64,000 nucleotides of DNA from Aplectana chamaeleonis (taxonomy: Eukaryota; Nematoda; Chromadorea; Rhabditida; Cosmocercidae): contig JAPDOI010000107.1 of assembly GCA_029168955.1 (NCBI GenBank), forward strand, positions 186,001 to 250,000, given 5' to 3'. The notes under the pieces are model-generated. The model was not told where the DNA came from. It searched no databases and saw only the letters and a program-made list of their open reading frames with translations. The translations under genes and the position numbers were made by a program. Shown here one piece after another: positions 23,250 to 35,060 of this stretch; within the stretch, counting starts at the first letter, position 1, and each line of letters starts with the position of its first letter.

Positions 23250-23548
23250 CGATATGTCACAGAAAAACCGTCCTTAATTCGGTGAAACACTTTCTCGGAC
23301 ATGTTTTGATATATGACGCTGGAAAAAAAGTTTGGACAAAATGTAACCAAGTGGACTTGTTCCTTGATCAATGACCAATTTTTTCAACAGAAATAATTAT
23401 TATTAACAGGAGTGGGTTTACCTAAACAACAAAATCCACTGAAGCAGCCTTATACTTTAGCGCATAGCTGGAAGACTCAAAACAAGTGTTTCATTATCAA
23501 TTCCAAAATATTTATTGAATAGAACCAAACGACTCTTTCAAAAACGCA

Positions 23549-24360
23549 TCTCACAAAGAAACTACTTTTAGTCAGCCTGGCCATTCTGGATTAAATGTAC
23601 TTTTCTGGAACCATCTTGGACGTAGAATCCGAGTATGCTCTTCGCAGCTTCTCTGAAAAAAAAAGAAACCACTCGAAAAAAAAGTTACAGGCGTTTTTCA
23701 AAGAATCGCGGCAAGGCAAGGGTACCTACCCATCAGGGAATTTTTAGGGTGGTTTGGAAAAAATTCTCGGATTCGGCTCAAAACTTGTATGTAGGGGTAA
23801 TCTAGGGTGCTGAACACGAATCTATAGATAGTTTGTCGAAATTCTGAGGTTTACTGTAGATTACGGTAGTTGCCATGCAACAGAAGGGCGTAAACCTACC
23901 TTTATAAATTCAAAATTGACAAATGAATATTAAATTCGTATTCAGCACCCCGAATAACCCCCGTTCAGAAATTTTGAGTCAAATCTGAGACTTTGACCCA
24001 ACTATCGTGTACCGACCGTAATCTACCGTAATCTGTCGAAAATCGATAGACTGATCTCAGATTCGTTACGAGCACTTTAAATAAACTCCGAGAGCAAAGT
24101 TTGGGCCTTAATTTTTTTTTGTTCTTTGGAGCCCCATGGGGTACTAAGCTCAATGCCATTCTTGGGAGTTTAGGGGTCGGATTTTTTTTTCGCCCAAACT
24201 CCGCCCAATGGGTAATTTGGGGCGCTAAACACGAATCTGAATTCCGTTTCCATTTTTTTGGTGGACTTCAACAGGTTAGGGTGCACTGAATGGCATTTTA
24301 CCTACCGTAACCCGTTGTTTTGGTCGTTTTTGATGTACCCGTGAGAACTGAGTGAATTTT
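23549..24360. repeat. Family G copy with left terminus
   Basis: The left border reads CTCACAAAGAAACTACTTTT followed by AGTCAGCCTGGCCATTCTGG, equivalent to 30110 and inverse to 34040-34073. The interior has the CGGATTCGGCTCAAAACTTG, TGAGACTTTGACCCAACTAT and CCGTAATCTACCGTAATCTG blocks. The right terminus was not found. Confidence 0.7.
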
Positions 24361-25135
24361 TAATTCTTGAATTGTTTTTTATTGAGCCCTCTACATATCT
24401 TGAGAGGCCGTTTTTCAAAACTCCACTTGTGTTCGCAGTCATCCCTTGTCAGAAAAAGTTTAGAGCCAAATCCGTTTTTTTTCTGAACACTATTTCCGCC
24501 GATTTCACACCACCTTCCCCTAAAAATGAACCCCGCTCGCGTGCCAACGCCCGGTCAGCATATCACTCAGCATTACTCTCTCTTCAGCTTCGAGTTCATG
24601 TTTTTGATTGATAACTAGTTGCAGAGCCTGACGAAGGGTCTAAGACCCGAAACGTCGCAAGTAAATGTTATCACAAATCTGTGCGCACGAGCTTCAACTC
24701 AACTCAGTAATCAACAATAATGAAGCTCAGGAATCATAGAATACTATTAAAACTCCCTGCTCCCTAGTGAATGTCCGTACCCAAATGAATAAATTCTCCG
24801 TAACCCGGCTTCAGCAGCTACAAACTTACAATTAGAATTGGAAATCTTCTGTAAATGCTCTCATTTAGAGTGCGTTCCTCTGCAAACGGCCTCATCGTTC
24901 AATACTTGTACTTCCCTAGTTAGTTTCGTTAATTTTTTTCTCACATTTTAGGGTTCCGGTTCTCCGCATGAAGTTCATTTTATTCAATTCAACAACCGCA
25001 CCCTAAAGGTAATTCCCGACCCACTGCCCAGTGTTTGTGCGTTTGTGTGTTGTTCGAAATCTGAAATCAATCTCCGTCGACGTGCACGACGCAAATGGCG
25101 ATGAAGCACGATTTTAATGGTAAGGTGTGGATGGC
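24361..25135. other. No gene recognised; contains a ribozyme-like motif
   Basis: The 79-codon frame at 24372-24611 has no recognised domain. The only feature of note is the small hairpin at 24634-24664. Confidence 0.4.
24634..24664 (+). other. Hammerhead-like / Penelope-tail-like motif
   Basis: CCTGACGAAGGGTC, TAA and GACCCGAAACGTCGC form a small stem between CTGACGA and CGAAAC. The order CTGANGA, stem, GAAAC is that of a hammerhead ribozyme core, and such motifs are reported in Penelope-like retroelements. The rest of the ribozyme fold was not found, so this is only a resemblance. Confidence 0.3.
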
Positions 25136-25143
25136 CTTGTGAG

Positions 25144-26635
25144 CAGGGCTGTGCGGAAGTCAATTTCAAGATTTCCGGAAACGGAAACGGAAGAAAAATG
25201 GCTGAAAATCGCCGGAAACGGAAATCCGGAAACGGAAGTGAATGAAAAATTATAGTATGATTAAATGGTAGGTTTCGTCGCTGCTCATGGCATGCAGTTG
25301 TACCTCTGTAGCTTGTGATCTCAGTCTATTCCCTCAAGCACAAGTGGCGCTACAGTCTAAAACTGCAAGCGAGCCGAGTAGAAATAGATTTGAAGCATGA
25401 AAGGAAGATGTGCTGCTGCTGCAGGTTCTCCTAGTTAGCTGAAAATAAGTCTGCTCGAGCAACTCCTCTTCTAGAGTGCTGCTGATTTCTCTGATGTCGA
25501 GTTTCAACCTTCGACAGCTTTTTCCAGTGCGATCGGTGTTCTACGACGGCAGCGGGTACATACATATGGCACCCACCATTGTTGAAGAGCAGTTGTCCGT
25601 TTGAGGCCGATCCCAGAAGGTGATCTCAAGTACTCAATTTTCCGGATATCAATTTTGGACGCTGAAAGTGTGGTCCCTACTGCACATCACGAGGAAAGAT
25701 TTCTTATAGTGGACCGAGGCAGGGGATCATGCCTTTGTTGCGTATCTTGGCGAGGTTGGCGTCCTTGCTGCCAGCCATTACAAGGATCGCAACTCTAGCT
25801 CCGGTAGGAAGAGGTGGTGGCTCAAAGACTCTCTTCATTTGAATAACGTGCTGCTGCTAGCAACACATGTAATGAGGGGTCACTCCGGGCCGACATCGAG
25901 TTGAACCTCTCGTAGGCAGCAATAGGTGCTGCTAGGTGCAGCACAAGCTGCCGATGAGAAGTGGCCGAAACCCAGCATGCGTTGGCAGCACGTGCTGCTG
26001 ACAACGAGGAGTTGGGGGCTATGGCGTGCAATTTCTATGGCGCTGAGGATGAACCCCGCAAGTGCGTGAATAGCTAGAGAGACGGAGAGGGAAAGTTTCT
26101 ACCTCTCTGGTTTCTCAGTCAGAGGACTCGATTGTAACAAAGTATGGTATTGATGCTTGAAAGGGTAATAATGGCCAGCCTATAGTTCAGCGCTTCGAAA
26201 AAATTGTGATAAAAGGGTTGTAAAGGCAAACTGTGATGGTTTTCAACTGAGATGAGACTGATAACCACGGTTCGACGGCCAGATAACACCACGTACTCAC
26301 CCACGCAACAGTACCTAAAGTATGCCTCCTGTAGCCGCCAAGGTCTCAAGCCCATGTTGGGATTGTCCTGTGCGTTGATGGAGGGGGGCGTATACCGTGT
26401 GACGGTTGAAAGGAGCAGGACACCGATCCAAGCGATCAGGATTAGACTCACGCTGTGATGATCGCAGAGGCACCGCGACTTTGTGCGCTGGGGAGGCGTG
26501 ACCATTCACCTTGTAGTACTATTTTCTTCCGCTTCCGGGACCAAAAACCCGGAAACGGAAACGGAACGGAACAGCTCAAAAAGTACCGGAAATACGGAAA
26601 CGGAATCGGAAACGGAACAGTTCCGCACAGCCCTG
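25144..26635. mobile_element. Non-autonomous hAT element with perfect 8-bp duplication
   Basis: The ends are CAGGGCTGTGCGGAA and TTCCGCACAGCCCTG. The flanks CTTGTGAG at 25136-25143 and 26636-26643 are identical, the 8-bp duplication typical of hAT insertion. Both subterminal regions are dense in GGAAACGGAAACGG motifs. No transposase domain was seen in the 1.49-kb interior; GCTGCTGC-rich stretches near 25840-26020 create meaningless frames. Confidence 0.92.
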
Positions 26636-26639
26636 CTTG

Positions 26640-26948
26640 TGAGGCTTCCTAGTGAGAAGGAACTCGCCAGCTCCTCCTCTCTCCATTCTCAACACGGTAT
26701 AGTCAGAGTTGCATGCTGGCGATGTAACACAGACCACTGGGCTAAGCTTAATTAGGTGTTAAGGTCCTGCACCAATGAGTAACTTTTTCTTGTTGTAGTT
26801 TATCGTTTTTTGTGCTCGGTAAATGGTATCATTCCGGATCTCGTTTATCAGCGTATTGTTACATTGCACAGAAGAATGTCCATGTGCGTCTATGATTTAC
26901 GCGCGCAATTTTCAAATCCAGAAGGTTCTTTATTCTAGTATTTTTTTC
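26640..26948. other. Short unassigned interval
   Basis: About 300 bp between the hAT element and the jockey-like fragment; no feature seen. Confidence 0.4.
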
Positions 26949-27748
26949 TCAACCATGAGAGAGTATCGCATCAGAGGCGCAAAAATTTGGCAACCTCACC
27001 AGGCTTGTACCATAAATTTTGAGGGTTGTAGTTCTGACCGGACATGAAAATAGATGCAATGCATCATGTCCAACACATTGACAATCAGGACATTTACCGG
27101 GGACTGACTGGTCAATCCTGGGTGCGCAGGCCTTAACGTAGGTAGAATGACCACATTGTAGACCTGCTAGGGTGGTTCGGGTATGCCTGGGCAGGTCAGC
27201 TTCACTATCATCGACTCAAAGAGGTACAACGCCATATATGGGATTGAGCTGAGCAGCAGACAGGTATTCTGTCACGAAACGTGTATGCTCAGCCTTTGTA
27301 GTCTTCTACGCGAGAGTTCGGAGTTAGCTCAACGTTGATGGCCAACAGCAAACAGGGCAGCCGAGAGCGGTGTGCGTATGTTTCGAGGTTGAGAGTCGGA
27401 TGGTTGGGGGGAACGGCTGGGATGTGTCGGGTTGTTGACGATGCCAATCAGGAGCTGCTAAAACTGAACAAGCAGTGCTGCTTGAAGTGGAGCAGGCCGG
27501 TTTCCTGGTGGAGATGGTGGATAGGCGTCGATTTGTGGCATCCTGTAACGAGCCTGAGCGCAGTATTTTGCGCTCGCTGCAGTTTGCACCAAAACGTTTC
27601 AGACAGATGCCTAGTCCAAATGGGGGCGCCATATTTCAAAACAGGCAGTACCATGGTTCTATACTTTGTACGCAGAACGTCCTTTGTGCTGCCCCATGCG
27701 GTGCCAGCAAGGGCACGCAGGATGTTGTTGCGTGAATCGACTGCAGGA
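26949..27748 (-). pseudogene. jockey-like non-LTR reverse transcriptase, C-terminal remnant
   Basis: On the minus strand from about 27748 the frame reads RNNILRALAGTAWGSTKDVL and then LKYGAPIWT and NTALRLVTGCHKSTPIHHLH, the conserved region that follows the polymerase core in jockey-type elements. The frame then breaks; another frame carries QPRNIRTPLS, and further on RTTLAGLQCGHSTYV, CPDC and HDALHLFSC, the Cys/His motif near the C-terminus of these proteins, ending at a stop at 26949-26951. The catalytic domain (with its FADD-like box) and the endonuclease are missing. At least one frameshift and an upstream in-frame stop make it inactive. Confidence 0.8.
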
Positions 27749-27939
27749 GAAAGTTAACGTGTGTTCTCGCGGAAACGTACAGAGGGATCCAGGAAGGATT
27801 TTTTACACTTGCTCATACAATGGAGGGGGCTAGCGCAGCTCTACACGGGGGCAACCCTCCGAGCACCGGCGCTTGCCCCCCCCCCCCCTAATCGGGGGTG
27901 CTACCGCCGAAGTGACAATTTGGCTTGATCGGAGCCCCC

Positions 27940-28440
27940 CCTCTTCCCTGCCCTGAAGCCCCCCTGTCACTGCCCTGAAGCCCCCCTGTCACTGCTCTGG
28001 GGTGCGTTCCAAGAATTTTCCACGACGCCGTGGGAGGGCAAATAGCCTTTCCATGAACAATCATGTTTCCCATTGCTACGAATTATAGCTGTTAAATGCT
28101 TCTACGTCGCCGTGGCTAGACTCTGCTTCATTCCAAGTGAACTCATGTTTTCGGTTATCACAGCGCGGAGCGGTGGCTTTTTCGTCGAAACCTCCTTATC
28201 ATTGGTTTTATTTCGCCGAGGCCTACCGCTCCGCTGCTGGTGATAATCGAAATCAACAGGTCACTAGGGATGTACCAGAGCTTACGTTTCCATGAAAGCC
28301 TTTTATCATGGAAGTGTTCTTGGAACGCACCCCTGAACCCCCCTGTCACTGCCCCGTAGCACTGGTGTCACGGCCCCGGAGCAGTGACGTCACGGCCCGG
28401 ATCAGTGACGTCACGGCCCCGAAGCAGTGACGTCACCCTC
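27940..28440. repeat. 22-bp GC-rich minisatellite, split by a MITE
   Basis: Units such as GCCCTGAAGCCCCCCTGTCACT at about 27955-27998 continue after the insertion as GCCCCGAAGCAGTGACGTCACG variants to about 28435. The second half alternates with TGACGTCAC, a perfect palindrome. Confidence 0.75.
27999..28333. mobile_element. MITE (GGGGTGCGTTCCAAGAA ends) inside minisatellite
   Basis: The left end GGGGTGCGTTCCAAGAA and the right end TTCTTGGAACGCACCCC are perfect inverted repeats. A second inverted block inside (CATTTTCGGTTATCACAGCG-like and its inverse TGGTGATAATCGAAATCAAC) also occurs near 13600-13700, 14500, 59470 and 60310. A target duplication cannot be read because the flanks are tandem repeats. 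Confidence 0.85.
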
Positions 28441-29007
28441 CCCCCTTCGGAAACGTCGCCGCTCTCCTCCAAAACTCTCTGGGGACTCGAAGTCCCCGTC
28501 CAGGGCCGGCCCTGTTGGGCCGAATGCTGCTCTCTATGAGGTAAGGCGCCTTTTACACCGGTTGAGCACGTGATAGATCACAGGAGAAATCACTTCAAAT
28601 CGGGACAAAACTTGACGTGAATGACGATGCGTGCGTTTGGCCCACTATGCCTTCTCTGACCTCTATTGTCGTGAACTACCTTCTACGACTTATTCCCATG
28701 TTTTCCGTCTCTTCCTCTCGGGGGGGGGGGGGCACCGCCGGAGGAGAACGGGGGCGGCATTAAGAAACCCGGTAGCGCGCGCCAGAACTAACGCGGTTGT
28801 GCTGGCGCTAGAAGAGGCCCATAGCGCTTGCTTGTTCGCCTTCTATCAAGAGCCGGGAGGCTAGCCCGCGCCAATGCCAAGCGCGCCTTTTTCCTTGGCG
28901 CATTGATCAGCCTTGTGCCATAGGAAACCTTTGCTTACATTTAAACTGTGTTGTTACCAACAAAATTCTGAAGAAAGACTGTTTTTCAATTGTTCACGAA
29001 TACGCGC
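28441..29007. other. GC-rich segment with CAAGCGCG motifs, no gene
   Basis: The sequence CCGGTAGCGCGCGCCAGAAC, GGCGCTAGAAGAGGCCCATA and GCCAAGCGCGCC relate to the repeat region at 34550-35060 in the opposite sense. No gene is supported. Confidence 0.45.
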
Positions 29008-29474
29008 TTAAAGGCATCGTACGCGCAGAAAACCGTATATTATTTTTTCATGTTTTTGTGTAGCTTGGCCCCTGTAGCGAACGAAAATGTCGAAGGGACC
29101 CATGAAAAACCTTCATTTGTAAAGAAAAGTCAGTAGGAACACATTGTAAATACGAATTTAAATTTCGCGCCAAAATCATTTTTGAGATTTTTCTGCTTCT
29201 GGAGGCCTCGTCACTGTCATTTTCGGAGTTTTTCTGCATATGGAGTTCGTGCCGTAACTATTTTTCATGTTGCCTTACGGTCGTACCAATATTCTAGGAA
29301 AAAGTGCTAGATGACTGGTGAGAACTGGTGGCGGATGTTCATCTTTGACGTCTTCCAGCCTCATTGCGCAACGTTTTTGACGCGCCAAAGTTTACCAGTG
29401 TGGTCTACCTGGCTCAATCATGAAATTGACCTTGAAAAATGAAAATTGATTTTCAGCGCGAACGATGCCTTTAA
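29008..29474. mobile_element. MITE, family H, copy 1 (AAGGCATCGTACGCGC ends)
   Basis: The ends TTAAAGGCATCGTACGCGC and GCGCGAACGATGCCTTTAA are inverted repeats with TTAA at each border. The interior is the reverse complement of the copy at 54015-54481 (shared AACTGGTGGCGGAT and CATGTTGCCTTACGGTC-like blocks). Confidence 0.9.
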
Positions 29475-30444
29475 TCAACTATGAATACGGCGACGAAAGG
29501 GGATTAGCACCACCTTTGCGAACTATTCCTTGCTTATAACTTTCTTGAAATTTCTGCAAAATCATCTTTAGACTGTTGTAGGAGTCTGACAGTACATGAA
29601 TAGTCCCTGCTCATAATTTTCTTAGTGCCTCGGAGGATCCTAAAAAGAGCGTGTTTATAGCTTCACCCACGTGTAAATCTTTTTTTCCGAGGTGTTTTCA
29701 AATTTACCCAGGGAATTTTCGAGATGTTCGAAAAACTTTTCTGAATTCCGCTCAAAAGTTCCAATTCGGGCAATCTCGGGCGCTGATCACGAATCGGGGA
29801 TCCTTCAGTTGTTAGTCTGGGGGTTAGCGTAAGTTGCGGTAGGCATAATGCCTACTAAGTTGAGCACCTATCTTAGTATTTCGAGCATTGACAAGTTATC
29901 CTCAAATCTGTGTTTGGCGTCCCACTTCTAAAATGAATTTTTGAGCCCAATCTGAAACTTCGACCAAGCTTTCGTATACCCACCGTTGAGCCAAGAAAAT
30001 TGGATTAACGAACTGATTCGTGTTAAGTAGCTCGAAAACTCCTTTGAAGAGGTTTGAAGCAATATTATCGTAGCATCGTTAAAAGTCGTGTTTGGTTAGC
30101 AAAATTTTCCTCACAAGGGAACTACTTTTAGTCAGCCTGGCCATTCCGTTTAAAATGTGCTTTTCTAGAACAGTTCTTGGCGTAGAGCCCAATTATGGTC
30201 TTCGCAGCTGCCTAAAAACACATTAAAAAATTATACGCGTTTTTCAAAGTCCGGCGGGTAGGTAGGGTCTTCAACCCCCCCCCCCCGTGAAAAGTTCAGG
30301 GTGTTTTGAAAAAAAAATCGGATTCGGCTCAGGACTTGTATGTTGGGGCAATCTTAGGTGTTGAACACGAATCTCGAGTCCGTTTGTTGAGATTCTGAGG
30401 TTTACTGTAGGATATACTTGGGCAAATTGAAAATTTTTTCGAAT

Positions 30445-30700
30445 GATCGACTTCTCAAATAAGTCGAAAATTAGACTTTTTCGAATGATCGACTTTCCGA
30501 TTTAGCCGAAATTTCAACTTTTCGAATGATCGACTTTTTCGAATAAGTCGAAAAACACATTTTTTCAAATGATCGACTTTTCGATTTGGCCGGAATTTCC
30601 ACTTTTCGAATGATCGACTTTTTCGGATAAGTCGAAAATCCCACTTTTTCGAATGATCGACTTTTCGAATAAAAAGTCGACTTTTTCTATCGACTTGGAA
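30445..30700. repeat. Left subterminal array, mean 42-bp period
   Basis: GATCGACTT begins at 30445, 30487, 30528, 30571, 30612 and 30655 (spacing 42, 41, 43, 41, 43), each followed by TCGAAAA or GCCGAAATTT variants. Confidence 0.85.
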
Positions 30701-31242
30701 AATTATCTACCCTTCCATTCAGCCATTCGGACGGTACATAAAGATGTGACAGCCTAATTGACTCTTTCGTTCCCGCAACAGCTCCATTACATATTTTTGA
30801 ATTATTTGAGACTTAGGGAAGTCTTAAAAAAATGAAAGAATCGATAATTTTGGAAGCTGTCTTCAGGGTCTAACTGCTACTTTCCGGGGAACAACGGCGG
30901 GGAAGTAACACTTGGGAACTAAAGCGAGTCTCTTAAATTTACCGAGGTATGGGGCAACGAGTGTACAGTCTGCTCGGATCGTGTTAATACTTAGCGGTCC
31001 CTATCCACAGTTATTGTAAACTAGATGCCACGTTTTATAATATGCGGGCACTGAGCTTGCGCTACCGCACAAGTGGAACGCAATATATCAGTGCGATCCG
31101 CGCTGACTGTATGGACAGAGCTTTGATAAGGATGGTCTTTTTCCTGGTGCGCGCGCGGATGCGTCACGACGTTCTCAATGTAGCGCACAAGCTGACACCC
31201 CATACCTAGCTCAGATATCAGCCGAGGTCTGTTTCAACTTCT

Positions 31243-31680
31243 GAAAGCAGTGTTCACGATGAATCTCACTTTTGAGTTTCCAGTGTAAAATACTACGCTG
31301 GCAGATGGTAGAGGGGATAGTGTAAAAAAAAGCAGCGAAAACGGACCAGAAATCGATATAAACGAAGGCGAAAAGATTTCGTTAGCCCAGTACGCCTGCT
31401 CTTAGCCCGCGCGCCCCGTTCTGACGAGCTTGTGGCGCCGCGGCCGTTTTTGATGGCAAATTGCCAAAGAACTCTGCCACGTTCAGCCCGATCGATTCGC
31501 GCACATTTCGCCATTAGCGCGCACTTGCGGAAACTTGCAGGGTCCACGCTGTTCGGTCGTGAGCTATCCAATAGTGAATAAACCGGAGAAAGGCGCTCAG
31601 AATAATCTTAAATAGCTGTTTGTAACGTTCTGGTTTAAGTCGAACTCCAATATGAGATTTATCGTGAACACTGCCTTCAA
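31243..31680. mobile_element. Family A MITE nested in hAT-like element
   Basis: The left end GAAAGCAGTGTTCACGATGA and the right end TTTATCGTGAACACTGCCTT are inverted. Internal frames (31293-31571 minus) are shadows. The following 280 bp (to about 31960) resemble the interior of family H (CATAGAATGTTGATGGGACT). Confidence 0.8.
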
Positions 31681-32265
31681 AGGCAACGGCCAGCTGAAAG
31701 TTTCTATGGGGTCGATCATCTAGCACTTCTGGTCCATCATCTACCACTTCCTCATAGAATGTTGATGGGACTGTCAAACAACACTAAAACGACTATGGCC
31801 CATACTCCCATGAAGGAAAACTTCAAAAACGATTTTGGCGCGAACTTCAAGGCATTTTTTACAGTGTATTCGAACTGGTTTTTCTGTACAAATCAGGATT
31901 CTTCCACTAAAGAAGTCAAGCTGTACAGAATATAAAAAAACAAATGGTTTCGTACGCGTACTATCCCTCTAATATGACAATTTTCCTCCTAGACGATCAG
32001 CATAATTCGCACGCAGTTTCCCCATTTTCATTTCCATTCAAACACCTTTATTTAAAGTCTTATGAGCTCTTAATTTAGTATAAAATTCATTGAACGTTGC
32101 GCGCATGTAGAAATAAGAAAAGAAGATTAATTAGATAGTAGAAAGAAGGCATCAATTATGTTTGTCTGCGGCTACAAAAACTCTGCATTGATTACACGCA
32201 AATTAGAAAAATGTGTCAAGATGAGGTAGCTGGCATTTCCAACATCTTTCTAAGTAACCAGGTAC

Positions 32266-33106
32266 TATACTTAGTATCCGAATCACTCCTTTTTGGATAT
32301 CCGACCGGATATCCGAATAGAACAAATATCCGGGAAATTTAAAATCGGCATTATCTGAATTGAACCATTATCCGAAAAGTCAAAAATTCGGATAAAACTC
32401 GGATAAAATCGGATAAAATTCGGGTAAATTTTCGGATAAAATCAGATAATTTTCGGATAAAATCGGATAATTTTTGGATAAAATCGGATAAATTGGGATA
32501 AAATTGCACTTGGCCACGCCCATTTCCCCAAAGCCTTCTATTTAATACATCATGCTAGGGTTTCCCTCCTTCTTCCGAAATCGGAAGAGTCGTTGCGGCT
32601 CGGAAAAAAGGCCACTCCGTCATGTGAGATGACCAAGTGGCTAATTATTCAGTGTAGATTTTTTTTGTACAGTTGCTTTGCACACTTTTCACTAGCTAGT
32701 TGTTCTGAAAAATGATACTGTGCCGCCCAACGACGTTTGTTGTCATATTTTTATTAATATGCATTTATGAAGATTGATATTTGTATGTGAACATGCTGCA
32801 AATGCAATGAAGTACTTCTGTTTCTTCAATTATGGATGTTTTCAGAGGCTTGCCTTGAGTACCTGATTTATTTTTTACCGTTTTGCGTCAATTGAACTTT
32901 GTTCCGAAAATATCCGAAGTTATCCGAAATTACCCAACCGGATATCCGTATCTGAATCATTGAAAAAATGGCATTATCTGAATCGATCCATTATAAGAAC
33001 TCAAAAAATCGCAATATCTGAATTGAACCAATATCCGGAAAATTTAAAATCGGCAATATCTGAGTCGATCCATTACCCGAAGAATTATCCTCGAATAACA
33101 AGTTTA
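32266..33106. mobile_element. hAT-like element of ATCCGAA type, perfect 8-bp duplication
   Basis: The ends TATACTTAGTATCCGAATC and (inverted) TAAACTTGTTATTCGAGGAT lie between identical CCAGGTAC copies at 32258-32265 and 33107-33114. Subterminal regions are runs of TCGGATAAAATCGGATAA and TATCCGAA. It sits inside 30413-33451 and so inserted later. Confidence 0.85.
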
Positions 33107-33165
33107 CCAGGTACTCCTGAGAGCTTCGAAAATTTCGAATAAGTCGGATATTACTATTTTCGAAT

Positions 33166-33340
33166 GATCGACTTCTCGACTTATCCGAAAATCGCCCTTT
33201 TTTGAATGATCGACTTCTCGACTTATCCGAAAATCGTCCTTTTTCGAATGATCGACTTCTCGACTCATCCGAAAATGGCCCTTTTTCGAATGATCGACTT
33301 CTCGACTTATCCGAAAATCGCCCTTTTTCGAATGATCGAC
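33166..33340. repeat. Right subterminal array, exact 42-bp period
   Basis: GATCGACTTCTCGACTTATC begins at 33166, 33208, 33250, 33292 and (shortened) 33334, exactly 42 bp apart. The 14-residue repeats translated here (NDRLLDLSENRPFS) are a consequence of the period being a multiple of three. Confidence 0.9.
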
Positions 33341-34073
33341 TTCGATTTAGCCGGATTTTCCACTTTTCGAATAGTCGACTTAGTCGATATAATCGAAGTC
33401 GACTTTTTTCAATCGGATGATGATTCCATCATTCGATTCGGCCCAAGTATACTGTAGGATACGGTGGGTATCATGCCATTTAGGGGCAAAGCCTACCTCA
33501 CTTATTCGAAAGTCGACAAATGGTCATTGAATTCGTATTCATCACCCCAAATAACCCCCGCTCAGAAATTTTGAGTATAATCTGAGACTCTGACTGAACT
33601 ATCGTATACCCACCGTAATCCACCGTAATCCGTCAAAAATCGATAAGCGAACCTCGGATTGGTGATCAGCGGCCCAAGTAACTCACCTCGTAAGATTTCA
33701 AGTCAAATCTGTAAATTTTTAAAAACGCTTCAAGAGCTTTCTAATTGGTATAAATATACGCCCAAAAGAAAACCCGTACAAGTCCAAAAAGATATCAGTC
33801 TGTGCGAAATTTGGAAAATGTGCTTTCTCACAAAATTTGCTCAGGGGTAGTTTTGGGAGCTGAACACGATTATGAGTTCCTTCAGATTCTCCAAAGACTA
33901 ATGCTTGTTTCGTAAGGTAAAATAGGTGGGGAAATCTGGCGAAAAACGCTTATAACATTTTTCAGAGAGGCTTTAGGCAGCTGCGAAGACAAATCGTATT
34001 CTGCGCTGGAAACGGTTAGAAACGTATATTTCATCCGGAACGGCCAGGCTGACTAAAAGTAGTTCCCTTGTCA

Positions 34074-34539
34074 GAGCAAAGCCCCGTATCAGCACCCGAA
34101 ACAATCTCTAGAAAGCCAAATCCAAAAAACATTGTTTTGGAACACCCCAAAAGTTGCCTTTTGGTTACGGATTTTTCCAAAACCTAAGAAAAAGCTCGTT
34201 TTTTGAATCCTCCGAAGCGTAAGCGAGTTTTGAGCTCGTATTGTTTATGTACTGTTGCACACCTGCAACTGTCAAAGCACAGTTTTTTTACTAGCAGGAA
34301 ATCTGGGGCAGGACCTAGTGAGGCACACTGTAATGCCACCATCGTTTTACTAATATTCTCACACTTCGGGTTCACAAGTTACTTGATCGCTGTTCAGAAC
34401 GAGCCATTGAGGCGGAATAATTCAACAAAAAAAAACCTGAATGTGGAACATAAGTGAAGAATATTGCTTTCTTCTCACACAAACGACTGGGTATTTAAGC
34501 GTTTGAAAGATTGGAAAGGATGTTTGGAATGGAAAGGAC
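34074..34539. other. No gene recognised
   Basis: Short overlapping frames on both strands (34184-34457) with no recognisable domain; otherwise no feature seen. Confidence 0.4.
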
Positions 34540-34549
34540 GTGGAGTCGT

Positions 34550-35060
34550 TCGCGCGCCACTGGTAGCGCGCTTCGTGTAGGGCGCTAGCGGTAGCGCAGT
34601 TTCAGAGGGTCTTTCGCGCTTCCCGTAGTGTGCCTTGCAAGTACTTGATATCAAACAGCGCTAAGATCTCCATGATAGCGCGTTTAGGCCATTTCAAGCG
34701 CGCTTATGCTATGCCAAGCGCGTTTGTGCTATACCAGGCGCGTTTAGACTATGTCAAGCGCGTTTGGGCAATGCCAAGCGCGTTTAGGCTATGCCAAGCG
34801 CGATTGGGCTATGCCAAGCGCGTTTGGGCCAAGACAAGCGCGCGCCAGTATAGTTTTTGATTGCAGATTGCGCTATGCCGTCCCCATAGCGCGTTTACGC
34901 TAGTTTTGGCGCGCGCTACCTCGATTCTTAATGCCGCCCCAGGGGCCTCCCCTGAAGCCCACTCGGGGGAGGCCTCTGCTGTCGCTCCCCCAAGTCGGAA
35001 ACGTGCTCTATTGTCTGGCGCTCGCTCCCCCCCGCAGGGTCTGAGTGTACTCGAATTTGT
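34550..35060. repeat. GCGC-rich repeat region with 20-bp minisatellite
   Basis: Between 34696 and 34844 about seven units of CAAGCGCGTTTGGGCTATGC (20 bp) are arranged head to tail. The surroundings (GGCGCGCGCTACCTCGATTC, CTCCCCCCCGCAGGGTCTGA) share motifs with 28700-28900. The 88- and 162-codon frames here are repeat shadows. Confidence 0.75.

Larger units (their letters stand above)
30413..33451. mobile_element. hAT-like element, TATACTTGGGC ends, perfect 8-bp duplication
   Basis: It starts TATACTTGGGC and ends GCCCAAGTATA. The flanks CTGTAGGA at 30405-30412 and 33452-33459 are identical. Both subterminal regions are arrays of GAATGATCGACTT...TCGAAAA units at 41-43 bp spacing. It contains a family A MITE (31243-31680) and another hAT-like element (32266-33106). 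No transposase frame was recognised. Confidence 0.92.
30110..34073. mobile_element. Family G element, near-complete, heavily invaded
   Basis: The left end CTCACAAGGGAACTACTTTT, continuing AGTCAGCCTGGCCATTCCG, is inverted at the right end (CGGAACGGCCAGGCTGACTA, AAAGTAGTTCCCTTGTCAG). Further inside, CTTCGCAGCTGCCT and AGGCAGCTGCGAAG also pair. Only about 900 bp is family G sequence; the rest is the insertion at 30413-33451. No transposase is visible. A partial copy at 29690-30000 lies immediately upstream. Confidence 0.8.

Noticed and set aside
33202..33457. Repeat protein with 14-residue units (NDRLLDLSENRPFS)
   Set aside because: Direct consequence of the 42-bp subterminal array of a hAT-like element.
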